IMG/VR virus record: IMGVR_UViG_3300035670_000204
Span: 1-63,207 of that record
Strand: one strand, 5' to 3'
Length of the DNA: 63,207 nucleotides
Origin: a virus
In this document: positions 24,526 through 34,043 of the stretch, one piece after another
How the letters are laid out: each line of letters opens with the position of its first letter
How positions within the stretch are numbered: position 1 is the first letter of the stretch
Notes under the pieces: generated by a model
The model's database searches: none
Told to the model about the DNA's origin: nothing
Seen by the model: the letters and a program-made list of their open reading frames with translations, nothing else
Program-made: the position numbers and the translations under genes

Positions 24526-24975
24526 CTAGTAAGGAGGAATTCCTATAGCGTAACTCCCCAAAGAATAACTCTGGGATAAAGTCAGAGTTGCGCTGGGTAG
24601 GACCAAGTCTGAGCCTGCTGCGCCAGCCGTACCCTGAAGCCGAAGGGTTATCGTGGACAAAGTGTTGTCGTCCGCAGACGCCTGAAACCGGTAGAACGTC
24701 GCTGTGCCACCTGTTGCGCAGGTACCACTCCAGGTCTGTGAGGTGAGTTTACTCAGGGCACCACCTGACGCGGTCGCGTTAAAGCTCAACCCTCCGCCTG
24801 ACCCATTATCCGAAAGGGTCAAGAGCAGATAGTTGTCCCCGCCAATCAACGCGGCATCCGCCGTGACGGGGACTGTCCCCGAGTACACCTTGATTACGAA
24901 CCCTTGAAGTGCAGACTTCATAGAGTTCGTATCCAAGAGCCTATTTCTAAGCCCAGTGCTAAGCATCAGCGCCAT
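24526..24975 (-). CDS. Virion protein, paralogue A of a tandem pair, 149 aa
   Basis: The N-terminus LSTGLRNRLLDTNSMKSALQGFVIKVYSG closely parallels that of the next upstream gene (LSTGLRNAMLDGG...NGFINIYSG), and both continue with a similar Ala/Gly/Ser/Thr-rich beta sequence ending in LTLSQSYSLGSYAIGIP or similar. The pair is a tandem duplication. Probably a small tail or fibre-associated protein of unknown role. Confidence 0.7.
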   Translation of the reverse strand: MALMLSTGLRNRLLDTNSMKSALQGFVIKVYSGTVPVTADAALIGGDNYLLLTLSDNGSGGGLSFNATASGGALSKLTSQTWSGTCATGGTATFYRFQASADDNTLSTITLRLQGTAGAAGSDLVLPSATLTLSQSYSLGSYAIGIPPY

Positions 24976-24976
24976 A

Positions 24977-25423
24977 TTAGTTGCTCGGCAGAGTAATGGT
25001 GAACGAGTCGATAGTGGTCGAGTTCCCCACAGCGATATTCACGTTTGAAAGTGTAATATCCGCTCCAGCGGTACCCAGAGACCCGTCAATACGCTTCGCC
25101 GTGGAGCTGGTTGCCGATGGGGTGTCGGCGGCCTCATAGAACCGAAACCACGAGGCGTTACCCGCACTCAGGCCAGTGAACCGCCACACTTCAGCCGCTT
25201 TCGAGATTGCCCCAGCATCGGCGGACCCGAAGTTCAGCCCTGTGACGCCATCGCCATCTACGGTGACTGTGGCGAGAATGGTGCCCGTGGCGCCGGAGTC
25301 AGCGGACGACGGCTGGATACCTGAATATATGTTGATAAACCCATTAGCCAGGGCGTTCTTGATACCGCCCGACACGCCGCCGTCCAGCATGGCGTTACGA
25401 AGTCCAGTGCTCAGCCTAATCAT
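24977..25423 (-). CDS. Virion protein, paralogue B of a tandem pair, 148 aa
   Basis: Tandem paralogue of the gene at 24526: the same N-terminal pattern, the same length within one residue, and the same order of beta-rich segments. The two genes are separated by a single base. The duplication with divergence suggests either two related structural positions or receptor-contact variants. Confidence 0.7.
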   Translation of the reverse strand: MIRLSTGLRNAMLDGGVSGGIKNALANGFINIYSGIQPSSADSGATGTILATVTVDGDGVTGLNFGSADAGAISKAAEVWRFTGLSAGNASWFRFYEAADTPSATSSTAKRIDGSLGTAGADITLSNVNIAVGNSTTIDSFTITLPSN

Positions 25424-25431
25424 AAATCCCC

Positions 25432-26739
25432 CTATGTGCGAACATTGACGCCGGTCAGGACGCCCTCTTGAATCACCGAAGACAGGAAGCCAATCTCCCC
25501 ATCTCTCCGAATGGTCTTAGCATAAACCAAACCGCCAGGGTCCTCACCAAAATGTGGGGCTACAGGCTCAAACGGCATGGCCGAGTATAGCCCTCTGGTA
25601 GTCCATAGCAGAGCCTTACCAGGGGTTACGATATCCCCGCAGCGCCCTGGAACAGTCCCAAAATCTGCGACTGACTTCAGCTCCTCTCCGGTCCACAAGT
25701 GGATACTGCTGCTTGTGCCCAGCAAGAGCCCCGCCTCGATAGGCAGCATAAAATTGATGTGCCCGCTGGTCATAAAATAATTGCGCGTTAAATCAAACAG
25801 ATGGTACGTCATGGGGTCACTGTAGGCCACGACGGACGCCGTGTCTATCCAAGAACAAACGTACAGCCTACCTCCGAATGTGGTCATGTTGTTGATTGGG
25901 GTAGGACAAGGCTGACGCACCAGGCCAATCGGCTGCGCTCGGTATAGTACCTCGGTGCGAACATCGGCAGTCACTTCCACCGTTGGTGTATTTGACCGGG
26001 GGACTTCCCCCACCTGGTACAGGGCATGGCCGCCGACCGACGTGCAGAAGAACCGCGTGGCCGCGAACCCAACAGGGGGCGTAGGCGCAGACAGCCGAAC
26101 CGACGACAACAGGGCGGCATCGCTCGCTGGTACCGTCAGGGTTTCAATCGAGCTGGTAGGTCCTTCCCGCCCGTCTGCTGTGACGTACGCGGCAACAGCG
26201 CTCACGGTTGCGACTCCCACCAGGGTCCCCGTGTGGGGCGCGTAGGGGGCATTGGCGTAGGGCTGCAGGGACCCCAGAGGGGAGATGGTCAGTCCAGAGG
26301 GGGTCGGGACCACCAAGGGGACAACTTGTAAATCGTCCCGAATCAGCCAGGCCAAATGACCTGACCCGAACGCGACCCCTGTTTCCAGTTCTGCCCAATA
26401 GTACGGCTCCGATGACGCCGGGACAGCCCCTATGACAACCGGGGATGCGACGTGCGGCGGGTCTTGGAACCAATACACGGTACCCGAATTGATACCAAAC
26501 CCCGTCGTTCCGCTGGCTTTGGCGTATACCGTTTGATATGTACCAGGAAGGGCGGCGGAGTACCCGCTACGGCGAACCAGCTTTTTCTGGTCGGTTACCC
26601 GGAGATTGGTCGCCGTCCGAAGGTCTGACCACGTTTTGTCCTTTGCGGAATTTTGGCTCACTAAGCCTCGGGTCTGGAACGTGGGGCCGGAGGGTGTCAC
26701 TTGCGGGTCTGGCACCCGGCTCTGTCGGCTTTCGCGCAT
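25432..26739 (-). CDS. Probable tail/virion protein, 435 aa
   Basis: A 435-residue protein beginning MRESRQ, followed by DLRTATNLRVTDQKKLVRRSGYSAALPG, a pattern seen near the start of phage virion proteins thought to form tail hubs or stabilising rings. The rest is beta-rich (e.g. AAYVTADGREGPTSSIETLTVP). The ATG at 26739 has GGAG about 8 bases upstream, better than the first possible codon at 26760. The first 173 bases overlap the 3' end of the small Pro-rich gene in another frame. Confidence 0.7.
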   Translation of the reverse strand: MRESRQSRVPDPQVTPSGPTFQTRGLVSQNSAKDKTWSDLRTATNLRVTDQKKLVRRSGYSAALPGTYQTVYAKASGTTGFGINSGTVYWFQDPPHVASPVVIGAVPASSEPYYWAELETGVAFGSGHLAWLIRDDLQVVPLVVPTPSGLTISPLGSLQPYANAPYAPHTGTLVGVATVSAVAAYVTADGREGPTSSIETLTVPASDAALLSSVRLSAPTPPVGFAATRFFCTSVGGHALYQVGEVPRSNTPTVEVTADVRTEVLYRAQPIGLVRQPCPTPINNMTTFGGRLYVCSWIDTASVVAYSDPMTYHLFDLTRNYFMTSGHINFMLPIEAGLLLGTSSSIHLWTGEELKSVADFGTVPGRCGDIVTPGKALLWTTRGLYSAMPFEPVAPHFGEDPGGLVYAKTIRRDGEIGFLSSVIQEGVLTGVNVRT

Positions 26740-26980
26740 GGGAGACTCCAGGGGAACCAAAAGACGGGATTATATGGGGAGCATCGGCCCACCGACCAAA
26801 TCTATGCTTGGGCAGAGTATAGGGCGGCATACCGCGTTGCAATACTTCTCCCAGCGTCGGCTTACGCGGCGGAGGAGGCTCAGGAACATCTGGGACTGAC
26901 GACGGCGGTGCTCCGGTGAACACAGGATTGCCCTTGCTTCGCGTAGGGCGGTGCTCCATGTCGGGGGGTTCAGGGCTCAT
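26567..26980 (-). CDS. Small Pro-rich protein overlapping the next gene, 137 aa
   Basis: A 137-residue, Pro- and Arg-rich protein whose ATG overlaps the previous stop as ATGA (26980-26977), a strong coupling signal. Its first 80 residues are in otherwise empty DNA; the last 57 overlap the start of the 435-residue gene in a different frame. Low complexity suggests disorder. It might instead be a non-functional frame whose real role is to carry the leader of the next gene, but the coupling argues for translation. Confidence 0.5.
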   Translation of the reverse strand: MSPEPPDMEHRPTRSKGNPVFTGAPPSSVPDVPEPPPPRKPTLGEVLQRGMPPYTLPKHRFGRWADAPHIIPSFGSPGVSHARKPTEPGARPASDTLRPHVPDPRLSEPKFRKGQNVVRPSDGDQSPGNRPEKAGSP

Positions 26981-29889
26981 AGCATAGATACTCCATCAAT
27001 AGTAATTCGATAGTTGGAATAGTACGAAAACGATACTGCCCCGTTACGCTGCTCAGTAAGCCATACGGAGTCAAGTGACGATAGGCGCATAGACTTACCT
27101 TTCTGCATCATAAATGCCCCAAAATAATACGGCCCGCTACAATACTCCCACATATTAGCGTATTCGTGACGAGCCGTACCGTTTCGGTAAGTGGTCATGC
27201 GAACTGCGCTAACTTGCCACCCTTCGTAATAGTCATCTATTGGAGCATACGTAATAGCGAATTCAGGCTGTACGTGGCGCTCCATCCGCTCTGCGAACAT
27301 AGGATAATCTACAAACGGGTCTTCCTCTTCCTTGCGCTGTTTCCTAGCCTTACGTTGGTCTACGGCTAAGTTATATAGCTCTAAGTAAGTTGTATCATAG
27401 GTAAATGACTTATGCGAGCCTAAGATTTCTTCGTAACGGATTTCTAGGTGTACTTTGTCGAGCGTAAATACTGATATATTAGATGCTACAAGGTTAGGGT
27501 GTAAGCAAGGCTCATAGTGGGTCTCATTAAAATTTACATATACTTTATAGAACCCACCATCCCCATCTGCCTTATAGAAGTCCACCATAGGGATTGGGAG
27601 CGGCTTAGTAAAATAAAATATATCATTTCTAAACACAGAATACGACCCTCCTTGGTCAACATATAGAACTTTGTACGGGTCAATGCCTAGGGTACGGGAC
27701 ATATAGAACAGTAAGTAAGATGCACCCCACAGGTTAATGTTTCCCCAGTAGCTACAGTCTGCCCCACTTAAAGTCGCAATAAAACCTACTGGCATCGAAA
27801 AGTATTGTAGCGTGAAGTATGGGTTCTCCCACACCCCGCCATAAGAAAAGTTTTTGCCGTCCCGATAAAAAAATCTAGCTTGGTTAAAATAGGGGTCTGG
27901 TGGGTCTATGTATGCGTCGTCCCAAGATAAACCGGTATCCCAGTTCATCCGTATGTGAGTATCAGGGTGTATATTATTACCTCCGGGGGTCACCTGCACG
28001 ATAGGGCGCAATGGGGACCCGTGCTCCAACTCTAAGTCAGCGAGGGTAAATGGGCTATCTTCCGGTACGTAAGTATCTATATACTCCCCATGCACTATGA
28101 GGTAAATAAAAGGTACCACCATACCTACAACCTGTGGCTCCACTTCAAAACTAGGATATTGGTCAAACAGCCCGGCCCGAGTTGGGACATCATCAGTTCC
28201 AGTCAGCATGAGAATACGCCCGGAAGCCATTAGGGAGGCGGTAGTAGGGTCAAACCAGTCCAATGTGAACCACCCGCGCCCAGTTAGCGCGTTATCAAAT
28301 ATGTTCTTACTTTTCGTGTGGTTGCGCATGGGGCATAGCGCACCCTGCGCAAAGCTATATACTGCGCCCTCAGCGTCTTCCAAATACCGATAATATACAT
28401 CTAAATAGAGTATGATTAGGTCATCCCTGTCGATAGTCTTAGATATGTGCCCTCCGTAGTACCCGGCCCCTAAGACTTGTCGCCCGTTGTTAGTTGGGTC
28501 CTCTATTACATTTATTTTAGTTTCTACATCGAACTGGTGCGGTAACAAGTACGTAGCCCCAGTAATGTTAAATTCTATCTCAATCAGTCCGGTCCTAACC
28601 ATCTTAGGGTTATCGGCGTATCGCTCATGCAGCCCAGCACCATCTTGAATAAGCGTATTAGACTCGTCAAGCATCTGGGTCCTAGCTGCTATATAATTTG
28701 AGACATCTTGCTGCACCTCAGCTATCACGTTCGGGTCGAATGGGTCCTCCCCTATGTGAGCCTTATACGCTAATAGATATTCCTCTAAATCAGGTCGTAC
28801 AGGTGGAAAGTCGTCTACGGCTAATACCACTAATGCGACTTTAGTGCCGGAAGAGTTGAACTCAGCGCGATACTCTACAAAATCAAACAGTATGTCCAAG
28901 TAAGAAAAACCATACGACCCTAACGTATTTGCGTGGGTAGCTGGGTTTCGCTTAACCCACGACGGCCAGTTTATATTTATTTTCTTAACGTGGTCAGGGT
29001 TTATATTCGGGGCGAGTGTCCCGTCTTCAGCCCGGCTACCTTCCACATCTATGCTGTCTAAGGGGCAACAATAAAAGTCAGAACTCGCATCAGTAAAAAT
29101 AACGTACGGTATTTTCTGTGACCCATCCTGTTCTATAGAAACGTCTACGTATTGGATTCCCAAGCCATGCCGGTACCAATCTTGCTGAGCCGCCCGCATC
29201 TTAGTAACTGGAATTGTAGACTTATACTGAATTGTAGGGGGCGCATCCCACATTATATCTCTGGCTACAGCGGACGTTAGGGGAGTAGTAGAAACAGAAT
29301 ACTGCGTTGGATTACCCACAGGCACCCGTAGCGTAGTCGCTGATAGAGAATGGTGAGGGCACCACGCCGTTAGATATGTTACTGGATATCTAACTCTGGA
29401 GAATCCAGTGATTGGAGGGTAGGCCGCACTGCGAAGCTCAGAAACCGCATTGACCTGAAGCGGCGGAATACGACCGTCTATACTGCCAAGCTGCACTTTA
29501 TCAACGTCATCCGGCCCTACAAGGTGGGAGTATTTTCGCCCCTCTACGATGTCACACTCTAACGAAACCGACCCCCCTACCGCATTCATAATTACTCGAA
29601 CAAAATAGGCTTCCATAGACTCCATGGTCAACCCCTGCGCATCTATAATGCTGGACGTTACAGGGTCGCCGGAAATCCAAAACTGGTATTTGAGCTGGTC
29701 CTTTGGAATCAGCTCGATGACGTTCTGAGTGTTCGGCAGGCGAGTAATCCGAACGATACCCACGTCAAAAATCAACGTACGTGAGAACCATTTCTCCCCT
29801 GACCGGAGCCAGGCCGCCAATCGGTTGCGGGCCACGGCAATCAAGGGGGCCAGGCCCACGTCCCACATACGTAGAAAGGTATTTTTCAT
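26977..29889 (-). CDS. Large structural tail protein, 970 aa
   Basis: A 970-residue protein rich in Tyr, Trp and Asp, beta-type throughout, without signal peptide or obvious enzymatic motif. The N-terminal 60 residues carry a possible amphipathic helix and IFDVGIVRITRLPNTQNVIEL. It is the third largest protein of the window and lies in the block of tail genes. It could be a tail hub, tubular or baseplate-like protein; no family is recognised. It overlaps both neighbours by 4 bases. Confidence 0.75.
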   Translation of the reverse strand: MKNTFLRMWDVGLAPLIAVARNRLAAWLRSGEKWFSRTLIFDVGIVRITRLPNTQNVIELIPKDQLKYQFWISGDPVTSSIIDAQGLTMESMEAYFVRVIMNAVGGSVSLECDIVEGRKYSHLVGPDDVDKVQLGSIDGRIPPLQVNAVSELRSAAYPPITGFSRVRYPVTYLTAWCPHHSLSATTLRVPVGNPTQYSVSTTPLTSAVARDIMWDAPPTIQYKSTIPVTKMRAAQQDWYRHGLGIQYVDVSIEQDGSQKIPYVIFTDASSDFYCCPLDSIDVEGSRAEDGTLAPNINPDHVKKININWPSWVKRNPATHANTLGSYGFSYLDILFDFVEYRAEFNSSGTKVALVVLAVDDFPPVRPDLEEYLLAYKAHIGEDPFDPNVIAEVQQDVSNYIAARTQMLDESNTLIQDGAGLHERYADNPKMVRTGLIEIEFNITGATYLLPHQFDVETKINVIEDPTNNGRQVLGAGYYGGHISKTIDRDDLIILYLDVYYRYLEDAEGAVYSFAQGALCPMRNHTKSKNIFDNALTGRGWFTLDWFDPTTASLMASGRILMLTGTDDVPTRAGLFDQYPSFEVEPQVVGMVVPFIYLIVHGEYIDTYVPEDSPFTLADLELEHGSPLRPIVQVTPGGNNIHPDTHIRMNWDTGLSWDDAYIDPPDPYFNQARFFYRDGKNFSYGGVWENPYFTLQYFSMPVGFIATLSGADCSYWGNINLWGASYLLFYMSRTLGIDPYKVLYVDQGGSYSVFRNDIFYFTKPLPIPMVDFYKADGDGGFYKVYVNFNETHYEPCLHPNLVASNISVFTLDKVHLEIRYEEILGSHKSFTYDTTYLELYNLAVDQRKARKQRKEEEDPFVDYPMFAERMERHVQPEFAITYAPIDDYYEGWQVSAVRMTTYRNGTARHEYANMWEYCSGPYYFGAFMMQKGKSMRLSSLDSVWLTEQRNGAVSFSYYSNYRITIDGVSML

Positions 29890-31988
29890 GGGGTGTACGC
29901 TATAAAGACATCCTGGTCTGGAGTATGAACGATATCCCCAGGGTCCTCCACATCTGCACCAGCCGCCCGAGCCGTGGCCAGGTCTCCGGTCAACTGTGCG
30001 TTTTGGCTCGCAAGGCCGTCCAGGGTTATGTCTCGATGCACGGCACAGCTCGCCATTACACGCCCAAAGGCGGTACCCCGTGGGTCCTTATCCACAGCGA
30101 GATGCGCGGCTACGGCTGCGCCTGCCTCAATAGCGCCTTGAAGGTGTCGCCCCACCGCACACTGCCCGGCAGCCCCCGCAACCGCCTCCAGAACCCCGCT
30201 GAGGCGCGTATCGAGCGTGAGACGTAGCATGGACCTAGCATCGTCCGAGAGACGCCCAGAGAGGCCCAGGATACGGGTTACGGTACAGGCAGCAGTAACG
30301 TCCCCACTGTCGAGCACGGGGGTCAGGTTCGTACCAACCGTGAGGGTACCTGTAGCCGAAGCCTCCCCCAGGGCTTGCCCAGACAGAACCCATGCGAACG
30401 CCAGCGCCACCGTGGCATGGGCCTCCCCCAGGGCTTGCCCGGTCAACTGCGCATACTGAAGGTGCAGAGTCGCCTTAGCGTCCCCATACGTGCTCCCAGT
30501 CAGCTCGTGGGTATTGGCGATATGGAGCGCCAAGTACACGGCCAGGGCCGACGCAGAACAGCTCCCAGACAAGAACTGGGGCTCCCGAATAAACAGGCTG
30601 GCCGATGCCGCCGACTCAACAGTCAGCGCCCCCGAGATAATCAAGGATTGAACGTATAGGTCAACAACCCCAAAGGCATTCGACTCCAGCAGTCCATCCA
30701 GCCACGTATGGAGCGCATCCAGGGTCAGGTCAGCAGTGGCCTCCGCGCCCAGCACCGCATCCATCTCGACGGGGAGCCCTGCGGTCAAGTTCAGGTCTGC
30801 GCTGCACTCGGCAGTTACGGTCGCATCCAGATAGACATAGACAATGCTGGTCGGGACGTACAGGTCTAAGCTCGCCTGAGAGTCCGCTTCAGCGGTCGCG
30901 CTGAGTACAGTAGCATAGGGTATGTTGAGCGTATGTCCTGGGTATTCGAACCAGGTGTTCGGGCCAAACACGACGGCTACGTCAGCGTTCGCAGCACCGC
31001 CGCCGCTAGTCGCAGTGGTCTGCTTAATCATAAGCTCGACCCCAAAATACCGCGTAGAAGTATCGAGCGTATAATTCTCAAGGCGTTTATTGATTATAGT
31101 CCCAGTTAATACAAGCCCAGCGGTAGTTGTAACTAAACCTGAAGTAGATAATCCCCCATAGCTATATGTATCATAGTATTCATTTAGCGAGTATGTACTA
31201 GACGCGGTACGAACTGACCGCCGGTATGGGTCTTGAAACGCGGACACTTGGCCAGCAACGGTATTAGGGTCATCAGTCATATAGGTTATCATGTAGGCCG
31301 CTACCGTACCGGCGTTTCGGTCTACAGATTGAAGCTCTATGCTAAACGGCCAGGCTTGGTTTTCTTCGATTACATCTGACAACGAAGCCGGAGCTACCCA
31401 ACACACCTGTGGGGCGTAAGCACTATTACCGTCAAATGCGGCTATATTCAAACCAGCCGTTACGAACATTGGTGGCTCATTTTGAATGGTGGGGTCTCCA
31501 AAAACAAACCACCCAAGCTCCTTAGCTAAAGTAATATCAAACGTATCCCCTCGGGTTCGGGTAGGGGCTGTGGTACTCAAATCATAAATATGCGGTGGGT
31601 CACCTGGGTCTGTGCGCAGGTTAGCCCGATGGTTGTCTTGGGTAAGATATAGGCGCTGGGGAGCTAAGGTCTGCTGGATTCGTATAGCACATCTAGTAGC
31701 GGAACTCTCGCAGCTACAGCTACCCGATAGCATAGCTATACCATCATGGAGCGTCGATACGGTCGCAGTGCTGTTTCCAGAGGCCGACGCAGTCAAGTTA
31801 TACGCCATGGCCAAGGTCATAATCGCGTACGAATCGCACCCAGTCCCGATGCGGCTCCGTAGCTGCTTAGCTCCGGTAACCCCTGTGGCCAGTAAAGGGG
31901 CCGCCTGGCATATAAGGTGGTCTTCGAACCAAACCCTATCCGCTGGTAAACGAACTATCCCACCCGCAGAAAAAGGAATCTCGGCCAT
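29886..31988 (-). CDS. Structural protein with Ala/Gly-rich repeats, 700 aa
   Basis: Two halves: residues 1-350 are a mixed beta sequence with several Cys; residues about 350-690 contain many repeats of a pattern like LxGxAxGxAxAxxxLxV, e.g. LTGQALGEAHATVALAF and LSGQALGEASATGTLTV, with a matching exact 20-base DNA repeat at 30361-30380 and 30421-30440. Such regular Ala/Leu repeats suggest a repetitive beta or fibrous shaft. Probably a tail fibre or spike-associated protein. Confidence 0.7.
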   Translation of the reverse strand: MAEIPFSAGGIVRLPADRVWFEDHLICQAAPLLATGVTGAKQLRSRIGTGCDSYAIMTLAMAYNLTASASGNSTATVSTLHDGIAMLSGSCSCESSATRCAIRIQQTLAPQRLYLTQDNHRANLRTDPGDPPHIYDLSTTAPTRTRGDTFDITLAKELGWFVFGDPTIQNEPPMFVTAGLNIAAFDGNSAYAPQVCWVAPASLSDVIEENQAWPFSIELQSVDRNAGTVAAYMITYMTDDPNTVAGQVSAFQDPYRRSVRTASSTYSLNEYYDTYSYGGLSTSGLVTTTAGLVLTGTIINKRLENYTLDTSTRYFGVELMIKQTTATSGGGAANADVAVVFGPNTWFEYPGHTLNIPYATVLSATAEADSQASLDLYVPTSIVYVYLDATVTAECSADLNLTAGLPVEMDAVLGAEATADLTLDALHTWLDGLLESNAFGVVDLYVQSLIISGALTVESAASASLFIREPQFLSGSCSASALAVYLALHIANTHELTGSTYGDAKATLHLQYAQLTGQALGEAHATVALAFAWVLSGQALGEASATGTLTVGTNLTPVLDSGDVTAACTVTRILGLSGRLSDDARSMLRLTLDTRLSGVLEAVAGAAGQCAVGRHLQGAIEAGAAVAAHLAVDKDPRGTAFGRVMASCAVHRDITLDGLASQNAQLTGDLATARAAGADVEDPGDIVHTPDQDVFIAYTP

Positions 31989-33346
31989 TAGGCTATACTT
32001 ATATCAGGACAAAAATAGAGAGGCGTAGTAGAAAGATATTCGCCAGCGAGAACAGGTCTGGCAAAAACGATTCCTTCTCGCCCTATGCTTATGGTCAACG
32101 TAAGTTTGAATGCCTGCCCGGTCTGGAAGGGGTGAACCCAAGTCGCGGACGTAGCTGAAAGCGCAGTGCCGACAGCCTTCGGTAGACAAGAATTGGGGTG
32201 CATAGAAGTAGTATAGGATATAGCCGTAGCGCTGGAATAATATAAAACCTCAATCCAGGCATCCAGGTTAGTAAGTGGCCTAGGGTTCTCCGTAAAACAT
32301 TCTATCGTTATCGTCCTATTTCCCGTAAGCGTGTTATACAACGCAATACTTTTCTGGTATAGCTCCGCAGGGGCCGCAGGGGAGCATGACGTACTAAGGA
32401 TTGCCATGCTGGTAGGAATCCCATTTATAGTAGCCCCTCCTACACGGTATACATCCTGATTTGCCTCTAAGCGGCAACGCCGCCCTTGCCAGTTGTACTG
32501 CTCAAACTTAGAATCTCCATGCGTATACCCTCCAGTGTAGGGCATGTAATTTGTAAGAGTTATATCTGATATCTCTGGCTGGTCTGCCTGCTGATTATAG
32601 AGCGTCGGTAAATAGTAACTTGAGTCTACAGTATCCCGGTCGGCATAAAGCCCAACCGTCTCTCCTGGGCCAACTACATTGACGAAGGCACCGTAGACAA
32701 TAAGCGTTGTACCCAAATCAGTAGGGGCGTCGTAAACGCTATACAGTGCGCGAGGGGCTGGGTCACTAGAGCTAGTTGCGTACTCTAATAAATTTCCAAC
32801 CCCAGTAGAGCGAGATACAAGCGTCCGCGAAACAAACTTAGACGCGCCGTTCCCAGGGTAGACCATAGGAAGCGTAAGAGTAAAAGTGCCTGACCTACGA
32901 TGACGCGCCATCGGATTAAGGTATATGGGTTTCCCGTCAGGTACCATTAGTGTATACGTGTGGCTTGGCAGCGTCCCCAACAGCATATTAGAGGGAATCG
33001 CTACAGCATCAATGAGCAGGTGTGAAATGTTGGGAGCGACTACATATACATTCGTCTGCGTTGTCACATACGGCAGTGCAGTATCCCAGCTCGTAGGGGC
33101 AAACAGCTCCCACTGTGAGTCTCCCACCACAACGATATCGCCAACCTTACCGGGAGCCCCAGCGTTCATTGAGACACCGACCCCCGAAACAACGCACTGC
33201 GCGGTTAAGAGTGTATACGTTGGGTCGTCGCTGGACCAGAATATGCGTCTATCCCCGACACTAAACAGTGTTGCGCCAAATAGGGCGCCGGTTCCTGCAG
33301 TCTCCGCAGTTCCGTGCTGGCTGACGTATATGTATATAAGGCTCAT
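31988..33346 (-). CDS. Structural protein, 452 aa, beta-rich
   Basis: A 452-residue beta-rich protein, rich in Ser, Thr and Tyr. It ends LYFCPDISIA, similar to VYVCPKIDV at the end of the neighbouring 230-residue protein; the preceding segments also show a similar order, suggesting a shared C-terminal domain. It starts MSLIYIYVSQHGTAET. Likely a tail or fibre protein; no family recognised. Confidence 0.65.
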   Translation of the reverse strand: MSLIYIYVSQHGTAETAGTGALFGATLFSVGDRRIFWSSDDPTYTLLTAQCVVSGVGVSMNAGAPGKVGDIVVVGDSQWELFAPTSWDTALPYVTTQTNVYVVAPNISHLLIDAVAIPSNMLLGTLPSHTYTLMVPDGKPIYLNPMARHRRSGTFTLTLPMVYPGNGASKFVSRTLVSRSTGVGNLLEYATSSSDPAPRALYSVYDAPTDLGTTLIVYGAFVNVVGPGETVGLYADRDTVDSSYYLPTLYNQQADQPEISDITLTNYMPYTGGYTHGDSKFEQYNWQGRRCRLEANQDVYRVGGATINGIPTSMAILSTSCSPAAPAELYQKSIALYNTLTGNRTITIECFTENPRPLTNLDAWIEVLYYSSATAISYTTSMHPNSCLPKAVGTALSATSATWVHPFQTGQAFKLTLTISIGREGIVFARPVLAGEYLSTTPLYFCPDISIA

Positions 33347-33348
33347 GT

Positions 33349-34041
33349 TTACGTCGCCGCAATCACGTCAATCTTGGGGCATACATACACAGTCGTAAAC
33401 CCTGGGGTCAAATTATGAAAGTTTGCTGTCCAGGGGCATATAGCCGGATTTAGCCTAACCCCAATCATTCCGGGGCGGCGCGGGTTGACCAGAAGTCGAA
33501 TGTAGTGTGCCGTATACCCACCAGGATTACCTGTCCAGCCAGACCCGGCAGGTAGCGCATCTGGAGTACCGGAATTAGACCACCCTAAGTACCGCTGACT
33601 CCCGGATATGGCCACGTCAGAACGATACGACACTGAGTCGGACAAGTACGCAGCCGTAGTAATGTAATCGTCCTCGGTCAAGGATATCGCACTTAAAATA
33701 TGAATCCGTAACTCAAGGCCATATTCTACATTTTCATTCCAGAGAGACCAATCTATATGGTTACTAGAATACCCATAAGAACAAGGAGCATTAGCAGATA
33801 AGCTAAATAGCCCAACTTGGTCCCGCCCGATACGATATATAGTGCGGCTGCGGTACGTAGCAAAAGCAGTTGTGCCAGAAAACCCTTCTAACTTAGAGTC
33901 CGATGGAACAGTAGACCCTGTGGGGAGCGCTACGCCGCGATATAAAGGTCCAAAAGTACCTGAAGTAACGTTAGAGTATGCAGTAGCTATAGTCGTTATA
34001 GCTTGAGGTACCGCAGTCGCATTTAGGCCAATAATTTTCAT
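33349..34041 (-). CDS. Structural protein, 230 aa, related C-terminus to its neighbour
   Basis: A 230-residue protein, Ser/Thr/Tyr/Gly-rich, ending VYVCPKIDVIAAT, like the end of the 452-residue protein downstream of it in the unit. No enzyme motif. Three bases separate it from each neighbour, indicating tight co-translation. A tail or fibre component is the likely role. Confidence 0.65.
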   Translation of the reverse strand: MKIIGLNATAVPQAITTIATAYSNVTSGTFGPLYRGVALPTGSTVPSDSKLEGFSGTTAFATYRSRTIYRIGRDQVGLFSLSANAPCSYGYSSNHIDWSLWNENVEYGLELRIHILSAISLTEDDYITTAAYLSDSVSYRSDVAISGSQRYLGWSNSGTPDALPAGSGWTGNPGGYTAHYIRLLVNPRRPGMIGVRLNPAICPWTANFHNLTPGFTTVYVCPKIDVIAAT

Positions 34042-34043
34042 AA

